From CAZOKH01 sp964580315 (GTDB taxonomy: Bacteria > Chloroflexota > Anaerolineae > Anaerolineales > Anaerolineaceae), in NCBI GenBank assembly GCA_964580315.1, contig CAZOKH010000087.1, positions 1 to 14,783 on the forward strand: a stretch of 14,783 bases of DNA. The letters are read 5' to 3'. The notes beneath the pieces are model-generated. The model saw only the letters and a list, made by a program, of their open reading frames with translations. It was not told where the DNA came from and made no database searches. Made by a program: the position numbers and the translations under genes. Numbering within the stretch: the stretch's first letter is position 1; each line of letters opens with the position of its first letter. Of the stretch, positions 7,737-14,501 are shown piece after piece.

Positions 7737-8536
7737 TTCAAACCGCACCCTGATTGGTTTTTCAAGAAATTGAGAATTAGGTGATTCACCAATTCGGGTT
7801 GTTCAACGATAACTGCATATCCGCCCTTAGAGATTATTTCTTGCCTGGCGAATGGGATTTGCCGCGCCATTTGTTGCTGAATCTGTTTTGAAACCGTATT
7901 GTCATGTTCGCCGGTTATAACCAGGCACGGGATGGAAATATTCGGCAATTTTTGACGCAGATCAAATAATGCAATAGACTTCATGGCGCTTTTGTAAGCC
8001 GCGGCATCTGTCTGAATAATCTTTTGAACCACCACTTCCCTAAAAGCAGCCTGTGAAGCATCAGGAAAAATTCGATTTGCCACCAGTTCAGCCTGCGCTT
8101 TTGGTGAGAGTGTCATTGTCCGCACAAACCGCCGCAGCAAATATGCCCACTCATCCAATTTTGTTGGACGTAAATGAGCGAATGAATTAATCAAACAGAT
8201 TTTTCGAATTGCCCGGGGATACTGCAGCGTCATGGCCAATGCAATCATTCCCCCCAGTGAATGCCCAATAATCGCAAATTCCTCCACATCCAATTGCATC
8301 ATTAAATCAAAGCATGCGCCGCAGACGTTTTCGATGGTCCATTTCAGCAAATTGTTGGGAGATTGACCAAATCCAGGCAAATCAATTGCAATTGGGCGTA
8401 ACCCCGCGTTTTTCAATGCCTCAGTCTGGAAATACCATGCACTCCCATCAGCTCCCAGGCCGTGGATGAATAATGCAACAGGATTACCCTGGGGATTAGG
8501 ATCAAGAACGTTCATTTCACCTACGATTTCGTTCAT
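7733..8536 (-). CDS. Alpha/beta hydrolase lacking the usual catalytic His
   Basis: A 267-residue alpha/beta hydrolase-fold protein with no signal peptide. The oxyanion-hole motif HGLG (25-28), strand IAIDLPGFGQS (49-59), nucleophile elbow GHSLGG with Ser93, and acidic loop GEHD with Asp212 are all in order and at normal spacing. The C-terminal motif normally reads GGH near AVIVEQPE, but here it is GGYAVIVEQPE with Tyr240 (codon TAT, 7817-7819), so the triad His is absent. Either this is a pseudo-hydrolase or a single-base change or sequencing error has occurred. The ATG at 8536 has a weak ribosome binding site. A second ATG at 8515 (residue 8) follows AGGTGA very closely and is an alternative. 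The gene is divergent from murA and precedes the GNAT-like gene. Substrate unknown. Confidence 0.85.
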   Translation of the reverse strand: MNEIVGEMNVLDPNPQGNPVALFIHGLGADGSAWYFQTEALKNAGLRPIAIDLPGFGQSPNNLLKWTIENVCGACFDLMMQLDVEEFAIIGHSLGGMIALAMTLQYPRAIRKICLINSFAHLRPTKLDEWAYLLRRFVRTMTLSPKAQAELVANRIFPDASQAAFREVVVQKIIQTDAAAYKSAMKSIALFDLRQKLPNISIPCLVITGEHDNTVSKQIQQQMARQIPFARQEIISKGGYAVIVEQPELVNHLILNFLKNQSGCGLN

Positions 8537-8575
8537 TCGATTATAATCCCGGTAAATTTTAAACAGCCGGTTTCA

Positions 8576-8604
8576 TTGAGGTATTCAGGAGCAGTCTGTA
8601 TAAT
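8576..8604 (+). promoter_or_regulatory. Sigma70-type promoter of murA
   Basis: TTGAGG (8576-8581) and a perfect TATAAT (8599-8604) are 17 bp apart. The start of transcription should fall near 8611, leaving a very short leader that is little more than the ribosome binding site GGAGGA (8612-8617), 5 nt before the ATG. Confidence 0.72.
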
Positions 8605-8622
8605 TAGACATGGAGGAACTCT

Positions 8623-9906
8623 ATGCCAAAATTTGTCATCGAAGGCGGACACCCATTAAATGGCGAAGTTACACCCGCCGGAAATAAAAACGCAGCCCTA
8701 CCTTTATTGTCTGCCTGCATTTTGACAGACGAACCTGTCATTTTGCACAACGTCCCACAAATTCGCGACGTGCAATCAATGCGATGCCTGTTGGAGAGCC
8801 TGGGACTTGAATTTACCTCATTGGACGATCACACCTGGCGTGTTCATGCCAGGAATCTACGCCCGGCAGACCTTGATCCCGATTTATGCCGCAATATTCG
8901 CGCCTCCATTCTGCTGGCCGGTTCAATGATTTCCCGCTTCGGCGAACTTCATTTGCCGCCGCCCGGCGGAGATGTAATCGGGCGCCGCAGAGTGGACACA
9001 CACATCCTGGCACTGCAAAAATTGGGCGTTGAAACAAATTATTCCAACCGCCTATTTCATTTTATTTCACACGGGCTGAAAGGAAATGACATTCTCCTTG
9101 ATGAAGCCAGTGTAACCGCTACAGAGAACGCCATCATGGCCAGTGTTACAGCCGTCGGCGACACAGTCATTCGCAATGCCACTTCCGAACCCCATGTTCA
9201 AGAACTTTGCCATTTCTTGAACGCACTGGGAGCAAAAATCGAAAACATTGGCTCCAACACGCTTCATATCAGCGGGGTTCCGCGTTTACACGGCGGTGAA
9301 TTTACCATCGGGCCCGATTATCTCGAGGTGGTTAGTTTCATCGGTGCGGCGGCAGTTACACACGGCTCATTGAGAATTCATCAGGCTGCGCCGCAGCATC
9401 TGGATATGATTCAATTAGTTTTTAGCAGGCTGGGTGTAGACTGGCAGGTTGACGGTGAAGATCTAGTCATACCATCCGATCAACGCCTGGAAATTGAGCC
9501 AGACCTGGGCGGTGTGATCCCTGAAATCAGCGTCATGCCCTGGCCGGCGTTTCCAACCGACTTGATGAGTATCGCCATAGTGGTGGCCACCCAATCCAAA
9601 GGGACAATCCTTTTCCACGATTGGATGTACCCCAGCCGCATGTTCTTTACAGACAAACTGGTTGGTATGGGAGCTCAAATTGTCCTGTGCGATCCACACC
9701 GCTGCATCGTCCAGGGCCCAAGCAAATTGTATGGCGAAAAAATGGAAAGCCCGGACATCCGGGCAGGTATTGCGCTCTTATTGGCAGCCCTCTCAGCGAA
9801 AGGCAAATCAACCATCCACAATATTGGTCAAATTGACCGTGGGTATGAAAATGTGGATAAAAAATTATCGGCTCTCGGGGCGGTCATCCAACGAATAGAA
9901 GAATAA
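8623..9906 (+). CDS. murA: UDP-N-acetylglucosamine 1-carboxyvinyltransferase (MurA), Asp-type
   Basis: At 427 residues this is the usual length for MurA, which transfers enolpyruvate from PEP to UDP-GlcNAc in the first committed step of peptidoglycan synthesis in the cytosol. Conserved features are GNKNAALP with Lys22-Asn23, R93 in NIRAS, SVTATENAIMAS (163-174), PAFPTD with Asp313, and IDRGYENVDKKLSALGA near the end. The loop that carries the catalytic Cys in E. coli (Cys115 in PGGC) reads PGGDVIGRRRVD, with Asp117 in its place. Such Asp-type enzymes are active but not alkylated by fosfomycin. The usual I-E-x-G-T segment is also changed (DYLEVVSFIGAAA), which suggests a divergent subclade. 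The gene stands alone between a divergent hydrolase and a convergent trxA, with its own promoter and terminator. Confidence 0.94.
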   Translation: MPKFVIEGGHPLNGEVTPAGNKNAALPLLSACILTDEPVILHNVPQIRDVQSMRCLLESLGLEFTSLDDHTWRVHARNLRPADLDPDLCRNIRASILLAGSMISRFGELHLPPPGGDVIGRRRVDTHILALQKLGVETNYSNRLFHFISHGLKGNDILLDEASVTATENAIMASVTAVGDTVIRNATSEPHVQELCHFLNALGAKIENIGSNTLHISGVPRLHGGEFTIGPDYLEVVSFIGAAAVTHGSLRIHQAAPQHLDMIQLVFSRLGVDWQVDGEDLVIPSDQRLEIEPDLGGVIPEISVMPWPAFPTDLMSIAIVVATQSKGTILFHDWMYPSRMFFTDKLVGMGAQIVLCDPHRCIVQGPSKLYGEKMESPDIRAGIALLLAALSAKGKSTIHNIGQIDRGYENVDKKLSALGAVIQRIEE

Positions 9907-9930
9907 AAGCCGTATTAGCTTTAAACCAAT

Positions 9931-9990
9931 AGAACGCCGGGAATATCCAATAATAAATTCTGTTTTATTCCCGGCGTTCTGTTTATTTGT
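9931..9990. terminator. Bidirectional intrinsic terminator between murA and trxA
   Basis: A perfect 15-bp inverted repeat, AGAACGCCGGGAATA (9931-9945) and its complement (9966-9980), encloses a 20-nt loop. On the plus strand GTTTATTTGTT follows. On the minus strand the tract ATTGGTTTAAAG is less T-rich, so termination of murA is better supported than that of trxA. The stem is GC-rich at its centre. Confidence 0.88.
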
Positions 9991-10346
9991 TAATTCTTTG
10001 CCTGAACCGATTCTACAGTTTCGAGAAATTGTTTCACCACATCGCGAAGCATGGGTTCGGGCAGCGCACCAATCTGGCGGTGGACCACCTTACCTCCCGC
10101 CACAAACAACATGGTCGGAATACCTTGCACATCGTAATGCTGCGCCCATTGGGGATTTTCATCGGTATTTACTTTTGCCACAACCAGTTTTCCTGAATAT
10201 TCCTTGGCAAGTTTATCCAGAGTCGGAGCAACCATGCGGCAGGGGCCGCACCAGGGCGCCCAAAAATCAACAATAACAGGGACATCATTCTGTAATACTG
10301 TTTTTTCAAAAGCAGCATCAGTTACATGGATCGGTTCAGCAGTCAT
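9990..10346 (-). CDS. trxA: Thioredoxin
   Basis: A cytosolic thioredoxin of 118 residues with the classical order: VIVDFWAPWCGPCRM carrying the redox pair in WCGPC, KVNTDENPQWAQHYDVQGIPT with the cis-Pro before Thr, then LFVAGGKVV. It reduces protein disulfides and is itself reduced by thioredoxin reductase. The start is placed at ATG 10346 rather than the in-frame TTG at 10352, because AGGAG (10353-10357) lies 6 nt before the ATG and abuts the TTG. It follows the response regulator gene by 69 bp on the same strand. No strong promoter is obvious in that gap, so it may be read from the signalling operon or from a weak promoter of its own. Confidence 0.95.
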   Translation of the reverse strand: MTAEPIHVTDAAFEKTVLQNDVPVIVDFWAPWCGPCRMVAPTLDKLAKEYSGKLVVAKVNTDENPQWAQHYDVQGIPTMLFVAGGKVVHRQIGALPEPMLRDVVKQFLETVESVQAKN

Positions 10347-10352
10347 TTTCAA

Positions 10353-10357
10353 CTCCT
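10353..10357 (-). promoter_or_regulatory. Ribosome binding site that sets the trxA start
   Basis: AGGAG on the minus strand with the 6-nt spacer TTGAAA before ATG 10346. A TTG start at 10352 would leave no spacer. Confidence 0.75.
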
Positions 10358-10415
10358 AATTTCTAATTTTTTAATTAACTTATTGGATATTAGATACACA
10401 ACTGGTAAAAAAGTT

Positions 10416-11141
10416 TCATGCAGAAGGCGAGCGTTTATAATCCACAAAGCGATAGCCCACTCCGCGTTCGGTTAAGATATATTTCGGGTTGGCTGGATCA
10501 TCTTCAATTTTCTGCCGCAGGTAATTCACATATAATCGCACGTAATGAGGTTCGTCGCGATACTCGTAACCCCATACCTTTGCAAGCAACTGGTCATACG
10601 TCATTACCCAGCCTGCATTTTGCACCAGGTGATAGAGCAGGCGATATTCTGTGGGGCGCAATTTAACCAATTCACCATTCACCCACACTTCTCTTCGCCC
10701 AAAGTCAATGCGCAAACGGCCGTCAACCTCAATCAAATCGCGTGATGCCACAGAAGTGGATTCGGTCCGTCTGAGAACCGCCCGCACCCGGCTTACCAAT
10801 TCGCGCGGGCTAAACGGTTTTGTAATATAGTCATCCGCTCCATACTCCAAACCGCGCACCCGGTCTTCCTCCTCTCCTTTGGCGGTCAACATTATCACAG
10901 GCACTGTATTGACTTCACGAATAATTTTTAAAACCTCAAAGCCGTCCAAATCAGGCAGCATTACATCCAACAATACCAGATCGGGCAATCGCTCACGGAT
11001 CAAATCAATTGCTTGCATACCGCGATACGCCTCAATCACCTGAAATCCATCATGCTCCAGGTTCAGATGTATAAAGCGCGCCATGCGCTCTTCGTCATCC
11101 ACAACCAGGATTAATCGATTGGTAATTTTCTCATCGCTCAT
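10416..11141 (-). CDS. OmpR/PhoB-family response regulator
   Basis: A 241-residue two-domain regulator. The receiver domain (about 10-125) has the acidic pocket VVDDEE (13-18), phospho-acceptor Asp59 in LLDVMLPDLDG, switch Thr86 in MLTAKG and Lys108 in ITKPFSP. A winged-helix DNA-binding domain (about 140-235) follows, with the OmpR-type ending LRPTEYRLL, YVNYLRQKIEDDP and ILTERGVGYRF. When phosphorylated it should dimerise and bind DNA. No histidine kinase is present; the gene is 5 bp after the 79-residue unknown gene, whose last codons contain its ribosome binding site GGGAG (11150-11154). The operon also encodes a Ser/Thr kinase and a PP2C phosphatase, so control from outside the usual His-Asp route is possible but is inference only. 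Confidence 0.93.
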   Translation of the reverse strand: MSDEKITNRLILVVDDEERMARFIHLNLEHDGFQVIEAYRGMQAIDLIRERLPDLVLLDVMLPDLDGFEVLKIIREVNTVPVIMLTAKGEEEDRVRGLEYGADDYITKPFSPRELVSRVRAVLRRTESTSVASRDLIEVDGRLRIDFGRREVWVNGELVKLRPTEYRLLYHLVQNAGWVMTYDQLLAKVWGYEYRDEPHYVRLYVNYLRQKIEDDPANPKYILTERGVGYRFVDYKRSPSA

Positions 11142-11146
11142 AATAA

Positions 11147-11386
11147 CTACTCCCTGACAAATGAAATGATCTCTTCCTCATCCTTCCCTGGCATAATTTC
11201 AATAAAATTAACTTTCGACACAGGCCAAATGACGGTATTCACTTCAACGTCGATGTAATGCACTTCTTTTCCATCACGCCTGCGGGGATTCTTGATATAG
11301 AGAAGCTGATCAGTTGTACCGGGCAATTTTTCCACTTCGCCCACAATGGGATCCTCGTTTTGAATATGCATAATAATTGTAACCAT
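11147..11386 (-). CDS. 79-residue conserved-looking protein of unknown function
   Basis: I do not recognise this protein. It is acidic, with no membrane segment or signal peptide. It alternates short predicted beta strands (IIMHIQ, QLLYIKN, VHYIDVEVN, VIWPVSKVNFIEIMP) with a basic turn NPRRRDGK, the look of a small all-beta barrel or adaptor domain. GAGGGA lies 6 nt before the ATG. It is sandwiched between the phosphatase (43 bp upstream) and the response regulator (5 bp downstream), so it is almost certainly co-transcribed and possibly translationally coupled to the latter. Its position suggests an accessory role in the signalling operon, but no function should be assigned from sequence alone. 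Confidence 0.8.
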   Translation of the reverse strand: MVTIIMHIQNEDPIVGEVEKLPGTTDQLLYIKNPRRRDGKEVHYIDVEVNTVIWPVSKVNFIEIMPGKDEEEIISFVRE

Positions 11387-11429
11387 GATTTTCCCTCACC
11401 AGCCATATTGCAAACATGGACTGGATTCT

Positions 11430-12206
11430 CTAAAGAATTTTTATGACGATTGCGCTGATATTGTCCCTTCCGCCGGCCTGGTTTGCCAGATCCATCAATT
11501 TCTCGGCTGCCGATAGCGGATTATCTTCTGCATTGATCACTTTGACCATTTCGTTGTCGCCAACCTCCCCCCATAACCCATCACTGCATAATAAAATGGA
11601 TCCACTTGAAGGCAAATCCAGGATACGAATATCAGGTTCCAGCGCCCCCATTTGCCCAACAGCCTGATACAGAACATTTTTCTGTGGATAATTAATCGCC
11701 TGTTGTTCAGTGATTGTTCCATCGTCGACCAATTGCTGCACAATAGAATGATCGTGGGTAATTTGTTCCACATCACCATTCAAATCGATGAAATACCCCC
11801 TGCTGTCGCCTATATGCACCGTAGCCATCATATTCCCCATGATGACCAGGGTTGTCAGGGTCGTGCCCCCTCCTGGAGCGTATTGTTGAACAGCAGTTTG
11901 AACCTCTGCCAATCCGTCGCTTAAAACCTGCCGGATGGTCTTTTCATTGTCAGCATTATTCGCCCCAATTAATGGGCCAAATAATTCATTAATCAGATGG
12001 CTGGACATTACCCGTGTGGATATTTGGCTGGCAACTTCGCCATGTTCGTGCCCCCCCATGCCGTCAGCGATAATAAAAATCCCAAACGGAACCTGGCTTT
12101 CCCCTTCAGCAAGAGTAACCTGCATTGAAAACAAGGCATCTTCGTTTTGTTTACGAATCTTTCCAACCGATTGAGCACTTCCACTCATAATTCTTGGATT
12201 AGGCAT
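11430..12206 (-). CDS. PP2C-type (PPM) protein Ser/Thr phosphatase
   Basis: A 258-residue soluble phosphatase of the bacterial Stp/PrpC type. Metal-binding and catalytic motifs occur in order: RKQNED (18-23), ADGMGGH (47-53) with Asp48, GGGTTLT (112-118), GDSRGY (133-138), ITHDHS (149-154), LCSDGLW (206-212) with Asp209, and GGRDNIS (245-251) with Asp248. All Mn/Mg-coordinating aspartates are present, so it should be active. It would remove phosphate from Ser/Thr of the neighbouring kinase and its substrates. It starts 33 bp after the kinase stop on the same strand, with GAGG about 9 nt before the ATG. Such kinase-phosphatase pairs are common in bacteria. Confidence 0.95.
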   Translation of the reverse strand: MPNPRIMSGSAQSVGKIRKQNEDALFSMQVTLAEGESQVPFGIFIIADGMGGHEHGEVASQISTRVMSSHLINELFGPLIGANNADNEKTIRQVLSDGLAEVQTAVQQYAPGGGTTLTTLVIMGNMMATVHIGDSRGYFIDLNGDVEQITHDHSIVQQLVDDGTITEQQAINYPQKNVLYQAVGQMGALEPDIRILDLPSSGSILLCSDGLWGEVGDNEMVKVINAEDNPLSAAEKLMDLANQAGGRDNISAIVIKIL

Positions 12207-12239
12207 TCTTGATTACCTCGTTTATGCAGAATTATTTAC

Positions 12240-14117
12240 TCATTTCAATCGAAACGCATAAAGATTATGATCCATCGACCCAATAAAAACAAGTTCGCCA
12301 TCGATCGCCGGAGTACCGGTAATCGGGCCTTCTGTTTTATACTTCCAAATCACTTGTCCATTTACCGCATCCAGACATACAAATTGACCATTTCCCAGGC
12401 CGCAAAAAACTTTCCCATCGTGAAAAATCGGTGACCCACTTACCTGGCAACCGCAATCGTAACGCCAGGTCTCTTTTCCATCTTCAGTTTGAATGCAGTA
12501 TAGATTTCCGTCTGCTGACCCAAAACAAATGTGTTCATTAAAATAACACGGAGAAGAAATGGATCCCTTGCCCATTTGAAACCGCCAGTTCACCCACCCA
12601 TTTTTTTGATCCAGGGAATACACCATCGAATCCAAAGAGGTGAAATAAACCTGGTTTTGGTTGATTACAGGCGAAGATGTAATGGCCCGTTTGGCATGAT
12701 ATTTCCAGCGAACCTGGCCGGCAAAATCCATAAATAGAAAATCGCCATTTTCGCAACCAGCGCAAATACCATCACGGCTGATAGCAGGAGAAGATCGAAT
12801 GGCATCACCGGCATCGATACGCCAGATTTGCTGCTGCGTGTGGATATTGACAGCATAAAAAAAGCCGTCATCCGATCCAAAGAAAACATGCCCCTCAGCC
12901 ACTCGGGGTGAACACCGGATGGGCGCTTCTGTTTTAAAATCCCAGTATAAAGTGCCTGTTTCCCTGTTCACTGCATAAAGCGCCCCGTCTTCGCTGCCAA
13001 AAAGAATCAGTTTCTCAAAAATTGTCGGCCGGCTGATGATGCCCCCGCCGCTCATCAATTTCCACAAAATTGTTCCATTGATCGCATCGAGGGCGTAAAT
13101 ATTTTTATCATAAGATCCCACAAAAACCTTGCCGTGGTCAGCCAGGGGAGAACCACGAACTTCATCCTTACATTCAAACGACCAGAAAGGTTCAACATCA
13201 CTTGAAGGCTCTGTTGTTTCACTGGAAAGCGGGCTAATTCGATAAAGCGCGCCCGTCTTTTTGGCGGCAACCTGCAATGCCGTTTTAAATTCTGACGCCG
13301 ATTGATAGCGGTTTTCAGGAAGGTATTCCAGCGCCTTGTTAATCACCATCTCAAATTCCGGCGAGATGGCAGGGTTGATTTGTCGAACAGGCCTTTCGGA
13401 AAAACTAAAAGGCGGTTCATTGCGTGGATCACGGCGGGTCACCAAATGGTGCAAGGTCGCACCCAGGGCATATAAATCAGCCATGGGCATGGCTTCGCCC
13501 CTGTATTGTTCCGGCGGAGCGTATCCCTCAGTGCCAATCATGGTCCCCTTTTGCCCGGTGCGGAAATGTTTGGCAATCCCGAAATCCACCAGAACCACGT
13601 GATTGTGCTGGTTGATCATCACATTGGAGGGTTTGATATCGCGAAACACAATGGGTTCTGGTTTGTGCTGATGCAAATAATCCAACACATCACATAATTC
13701 AATAGCCCAGGTAATAACCTGGTCTTCGCTAAAGAATTGTTTTGTGTTTTCAAGAATGTAGTCCAGGTCTCGCCCATGGATATATTCCAAAACCAGGTAA
13801 CAACGCTCATCCACTGAGAAATAATCGTATATCTTTGGTATGGAAGGATGCGACAACGTTACCAGGATATTCGCTTCCCGCTCAAAATTTTCGATTACCG
13901 CATGTTGCAAAACCGGATCGCGAGCTTCATTAATCATCTCTTTAACCGCGACCAGTTTCTCGGCATTTTTAAAATGCAAATCTCTGGCGCGATAAACCGC
14001 TCCCATTCCCCCAATTCCAATAGTTTCTTGTATGGAATAACGGTTGGAAAGGATTACATCCCGCGCCAGTTGTCCGCGGCTTCTCGGCGAAGTGGGAAAC
14101 GAATTAAACTCCTCCAG
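12240..14117 (-). CDS. Hanks-type Ser/Thr protein kinase with C-terminal PQQ-like beta-propeller
   Basis: A 625-residue cytosolic protein when started at CTG 14117. The kinase domain (about 27-275) has a Gly-rich loop G34-x-G-G-M-G39, Lys59 in VAVKEM, Asp160 in VFRDIKPSN (Phe for the usual His), Asp178 in DFG and GTEGYAPPEQY. A short Ser/Thr/Pro linker leads straight to eight repeats of about 40 residues (311-625). Each has a W near its start, an S/T-P strand, and a G-[SC]-x-[DN]-G-x-[LF]-Y core, forming a likely eight-bladed propeller. No membrane helix separates the parts, so the propeller is an internal sensing or docking module. The in-frame ATG at 14006 would delete the Gly loop. No ATG, GTG or TTG exists between it and the upstream stop (TAA, 14118-14120), whereas GAGGAG (14125-14130) stands 7 nt before the CTG. 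It heads the signalling operon. Confidence 0.93.
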   Translation of the reverse strand: MEEFNSFPTSPRSRGQLARDVILSNRYSIQETIGIGGMGAVYRARDLHFKNAEKLVAVKEMINEARDPVLQHAVIENFEREANILVTLSHPSIPKIYDYFSVDERCYLVLEYIHGRDLDYILENTKQFFSEDQVITWAIELCDVLDYLHQHKPEPIVFRDIKPSNVMINQHNHVVLVDFGIAKHFRTGQKGTMIGTEGYAPPEQYRGEAMPMADLYALGATLHHLVTRRDPRNEPPFSFSERPVRQINPAISPEFEMVINKALEYLPENRYQSASEFKTALQVAAKKTGALYRISPLSSETTEPSSDVEPFWSFECKDEVRGSPLADHGKVFVGSYDKNIYALDAINGTILWKLMSGGGIISRPTIFEKLILFGSEDGALYAVNRETGTLYWDFKTEAPIRCSPRVAEGHVFFGSDDGFFYAVNIHTQQQIWRIDAGDAIRSSPAISRDGICAGCENGDFLFMDFAGQVRWKYHAKRAITSSPVINQNQVYFTSLDSMVYSLDQKNGWVNWRFQMGKGSISSPCYFNEHICFGSADGNLYCIQTEDGKETWRYDCGCQVSGSPIFHDGKVFCGLGNGQFVCLDAVNGQVIWKYKTEGPITGTPAIDGELVFIGSMDHNLYAFRLK

Positions 14118-14124
14118 TTAGACA

Positions 14125-14130
14125 CTCCTC
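14125..14130 (-). promoter_or_regulatory. Ribosome binding site pointing to a CTG start
   Basis: GAGGAG on the minus strand, followed by the 7-nt spacer TGTCTAA and then CTG (14115-14117). It is the best-placed site upstream of the kinase Gly loop. A second GGAGGAG overlaps the CTG but has no start codon after it. Confidence 0.6.
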
Positions 14131-14149
14131 ACGAAAAACTTTTGCCATT

Positions 14150-14155
14150 AGTATA
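14150..14155 (-). promoter_or_regulatory. Possible -10 box of the kinase operon
   Basis: TATACT on the minus strand, about 33 bp before the proposed CTG start. The -35 region is poor (TTTTCT-like). If used, transcription starts near 14143, downstream of the ATG at 14146-14148, leaving a short leader that holds the GAGGAG site. Confidence 0.4.
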
Positions 14156-14241
14156 ATTCAATTTTCGGGTTGAGAAAAATAACACGAATTATTTCTTTAA
14201 AATTTACTTCATATTTACCGGTCAAAACCAATTTTTTCCTA

Positions 14242-14270
14242 TTGACAAGCCCCATAAATACCTGTAAGAT
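14242..14270 (+). promoter_or_regulatory. Sigma70-type promoter upstream of the structured leader and metQ-like gene
   Basis: A perfect TTGACA (14242-14247) and TAAGAT (14265-14270) are separated by exactly 17 bp, the best -35/-10 pair in the window. Transcription should start near 14277, leaving about 260 nt before the lipoprotein ATG. Confidence 0.75.
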
Positions 14271-14421
14271 TGGGCGCATGTTCACAAAACGCACTTTGTC
14301 AGGATTTTTTATGTGCCTATGGTTGATGCCCGGGCGATGGCGCCCGTCAACCATACTGGTACATGGTCTTGCCTGACCAGTTGAAAACGAGCCCATCGCT
14401 TCCTCCCTGCTCCTGGATGGT

Positions 14422-14455
14422 ACGGTGGGTTTTTATCCGCAACCGTTTTTGTTTC
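14422..14455 (+). terminator. Candidate leader terminator 1
   Basis: ACGGT (14422-14426) pairs with ACCGT (14442-14446), with a possible inner GGG/TCC, and is followed by TTTTTGTTTC. The stem is short, so it may be a conditional terminator. It is blocked if CGGTGGGT pairs upstream with GCCCATCG. Termination here would release an RNA of roughly 175 nt. Confidence 0.4.
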
Positions 14456-14459
14456 TTGC

Positions 14460-14501
14460 AACAACGCCGCCAAATACCATCCTGGTGACGTTGTTTTCTT
14501 T
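14460..14501 (+). terminator. Candidate leader terminator 2
   Basis: AACAACG (14460-14466) pairs with CGTTGTT (14489-14495), with a further CGCC/GGTG helix inside, followed by TTCTTT. It ends less than 40 nt before the start codon. Its apical loop contains TACCATCC, which can instead pair with GGATGGTA upstream. Confidence 0.4.

Noticed and set aside
8540..8545. TATAAT on the minus strand just before the hydrolase ATG as its -10 box
   Set aside because: It lies only 4 bp from the start codon, so transcription would start inside the gene, and no -35 box is visible at 16-18 bp. It would matter only if translation starts at the ATG at 8515.
14104..14148. A 14-codon upstream ORF (starting MAKVF) overlapping the kinase start
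   Set aside because: It has no ribosome binding site of its own, and the likely -10 box (14150-14155) would start transcription downstream of its ATG.
14278..14376. Short plus-strand ORF at the start of the leader
   Set aside because: Its ATG is at the predicted transcription start with no ribosome binding site, and the frame closes in the middle of strong hairpins.
14319..14413. SRP RNA (4.5S) on the minus strand, suggested by GGAGGAAGC and GGTCAGG
   Set aside because: The two motifs occur in the wrong order and do not form the domain IV hairpin with a GGAA tetraloop.
14399..14455. A clear T-box riboswitch
   Set aside because: Only a partial resemblance to the 14-mer (TGGATGGTACGGTG) is present. 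No AGTA/GAA loop-E motif, GNTG element or convincing specifier loop could be found, so it is kept as a hypothesis only.
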